Shown piece after piece: positions 63,403 through 64,000 of a stretch of DNA of 64,000 nt. The DNA comes from Heliomarina baculiformis (GTDB lineage Bacteria > Pseudomonadota > Alphaproteobacteria > Rhodobacterales > Rhodobacteraceae): assembly GCF_019966545.1 (NCBI RefSeq), contig NZ_JAIMIC010000007.1, positions 124,001 to 188,000 on the forward strand, given 5' to 3'. A program made the position numbers and the translations under genes. The stretch's first letter is position 1, and each line of letters begins with the position of its first letter. The notes under the pieces were generated by a model. The model did no database searches, was not told where the DNA came from, and worked only from the letters and a program-made list of their open reading frames with translations.

Positions 63403-64000
63403 TTATTGCACCCAGACCTCGACGCGGCGATTGACCTTGCGCCCCCATTCGCTGTCGTCGCAGGCCATCGGCAGCGCCTCGCCAAAGGCTTCGATATGCA
63501 CCTCGACGCGACCGGGATCGGCTGCCTGCGCCTTGCGTAGGACAGCGCCCTGAATGGCCTTGGCCCGCGCACGGGCGATCCGCAGATTGGCCGAGGCCGG
63601 GCCGTCACCATCACTGAAACCGACAAAGACAAGCCTGCGTCCGTCGAACTCCCCAGCCTCGATAGCCTGTGCCAGCAGATCGATATTCGTGCGCGACTGG
63701 GCATCCGGGCGCGTCGATCCTGTTTCGAACCGGAAGGAATGTGTCAGGCGTTGCATCGGCATGAAAAACCCCACCATCCGCTGCAATTCGGCAAGCGGCA
63801 CCTCGTCACCGGCAGCCAGTATCGCATTGGCAAACCGGTCACCCTGCGCCTGCAACCCGATGGTTTCTGGCGCCTGATCCACAAGCCCCACTCGACGGAT
63901 CACGTTCTGCGCCATGTTAGACCGCAGGTATCCCATGAACTCGCGCCCGATCTTGGGCAGACGACGTGCCGGAAGGTACAGAAACATCGGTGTTGTAAGA
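63403..64000 (-). CDS. OmpA-domain protein, C-terminal part, probably fused to a phosphate-binding-like domain
   Basis: The frame is open to the window edge, so only the C-terminal about 198 residues are seen; an internal ATG at 63987 is probably not the start. The last 120 residues are an OmpA/MotB peptidoglycan-binding domain (FRFETGSTRPDAQSRTNIDLL, VGFSDGDG, LRIARARAKAIQ, VNRRVEVWVQ). The part before it, LYLPARRLPKIGREFMGYL, resembles the end of PstS-like periplasmic binding proteins. The full protein is therefore likely a binding-protein/OmpA fusion, as known in Rhodobacterales. Function unknown. Convergent with radC (26-bp gap). Confidence 0.72.
   Translation of the reverse strand, partial: LTTPMFLYLPARRLPKIGREFMGYLRSNMAQNVIRRVGLVDQAPETIGLQAQGDRFANAILAAGDEVPLAELQRMVGFFMPMQRLTHSFRFETGSTRPDAQSRTNIDLLAQAIEAGEFDGRRLVFVGFSDGDGPASANLRIARARAKAIQGAVLRKAQAADPGRVEVHIEAFGEALPMACDDSEWGRKVNRRVEVWVQ

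Overview
The window looks like a chromosomal segment of a Rhodobacterales (Roseobacter-group) alphaproteobacterium. The evidence is a serC-serA pair preceded by a structured leader of the alphaproteobacterial serC type, Hint-domain exoproteins, an IalB-family protein, a split cobalamin-dependent methionine synthase, an alphaproteobacterial-type SerC and many ABC/TRAP uptake systems. Coding density is high. I see no tRNA, rRNA, insertion sequence, prophage or CRISPR array.

Layout. 1-2.9 kb: serine biosynthesis (serA partial and serC leftward, serB rightward). 2.9-4.1 kb: an ArsR / SRPBCC / YCII three-gene operon. 4.1-10.1 kb: a Rhizobium etli-type asparaginase, IalB-like protein, rlmN, a DsbA-like thioredoxin, a LOG-type protein and a threonine/serine dehydratase. 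10.2-19.1 kb: lysine biosynthesis genes dapD and dapE flanking two Hint-domain proteins (one apparently inactive), then a DUF2064 transferase and RNase R. 19.1-31.4 kb: a large catabolic locus. A leftward operon encodes a PotABCD-like ABC importer, an amidohydrolase, a DUF1028 protein, an FAD oxidoreductase, a hydantoinase/dihydropyrimidinase and a hydantoin/Asp-Glu racemase. Next to it are a LysR regulator and a divergent two-gene operon for an N-carbamoyl-D-amino-acid hydrolase and a second DUF1028 protein. 31.4-35.2 kb: the two halves of methionine synthase. 35.4-40.6 kb: a GlpR-like repressor and a ugp-type (glycerol-3-phosphate class) ABC importer, with the same 10-bp palindrome before both. 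40.7-43.4 kb: a P450 with an unusual I helix, a TRAP binding protein without membrane partners, and a cupin. 43.6-48.4 kb: the LPS-transport block rnd-kpsF-lptC-lptA-lptB-hpf-ptsN, with no rpoN between lptB and hpf. 48.4-58.5 kb: surface-polysaccharide genes (two-part sulfotransferase-like protein, GT14-type and two paralogous glycosyltransferases, galE, galU, kdsB, the PAP phosphatase gene cysQ, an ABC-2 export permease). 58.5-64 kb: alkB, dnaK-dnaJ, radC and the end of a binding-protein/OmpA fusion.

The most interesting region is 19.1-31.4 kb. It joins all three classic hydantoin-process activities (racemase, cyclic amidase, D-carbamoylase) to an importer, a deaminase-type amidohydrolase, an amine/amino-acid oxidase and two DUF1028 proteins. 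This looks like a complete pathway for a cyclic ureide or cyclic guanidine compound whose identity cannot be read from sequence. The DUF1028 proteins, one on each arm of the divergent regulon, are the least understood components. Other points of note are a degenerate Hint protein beside an intact one, the serC leader, and a polysaccharide locus whose sulfotransferase and PAP phosphatase suggest sulfation.
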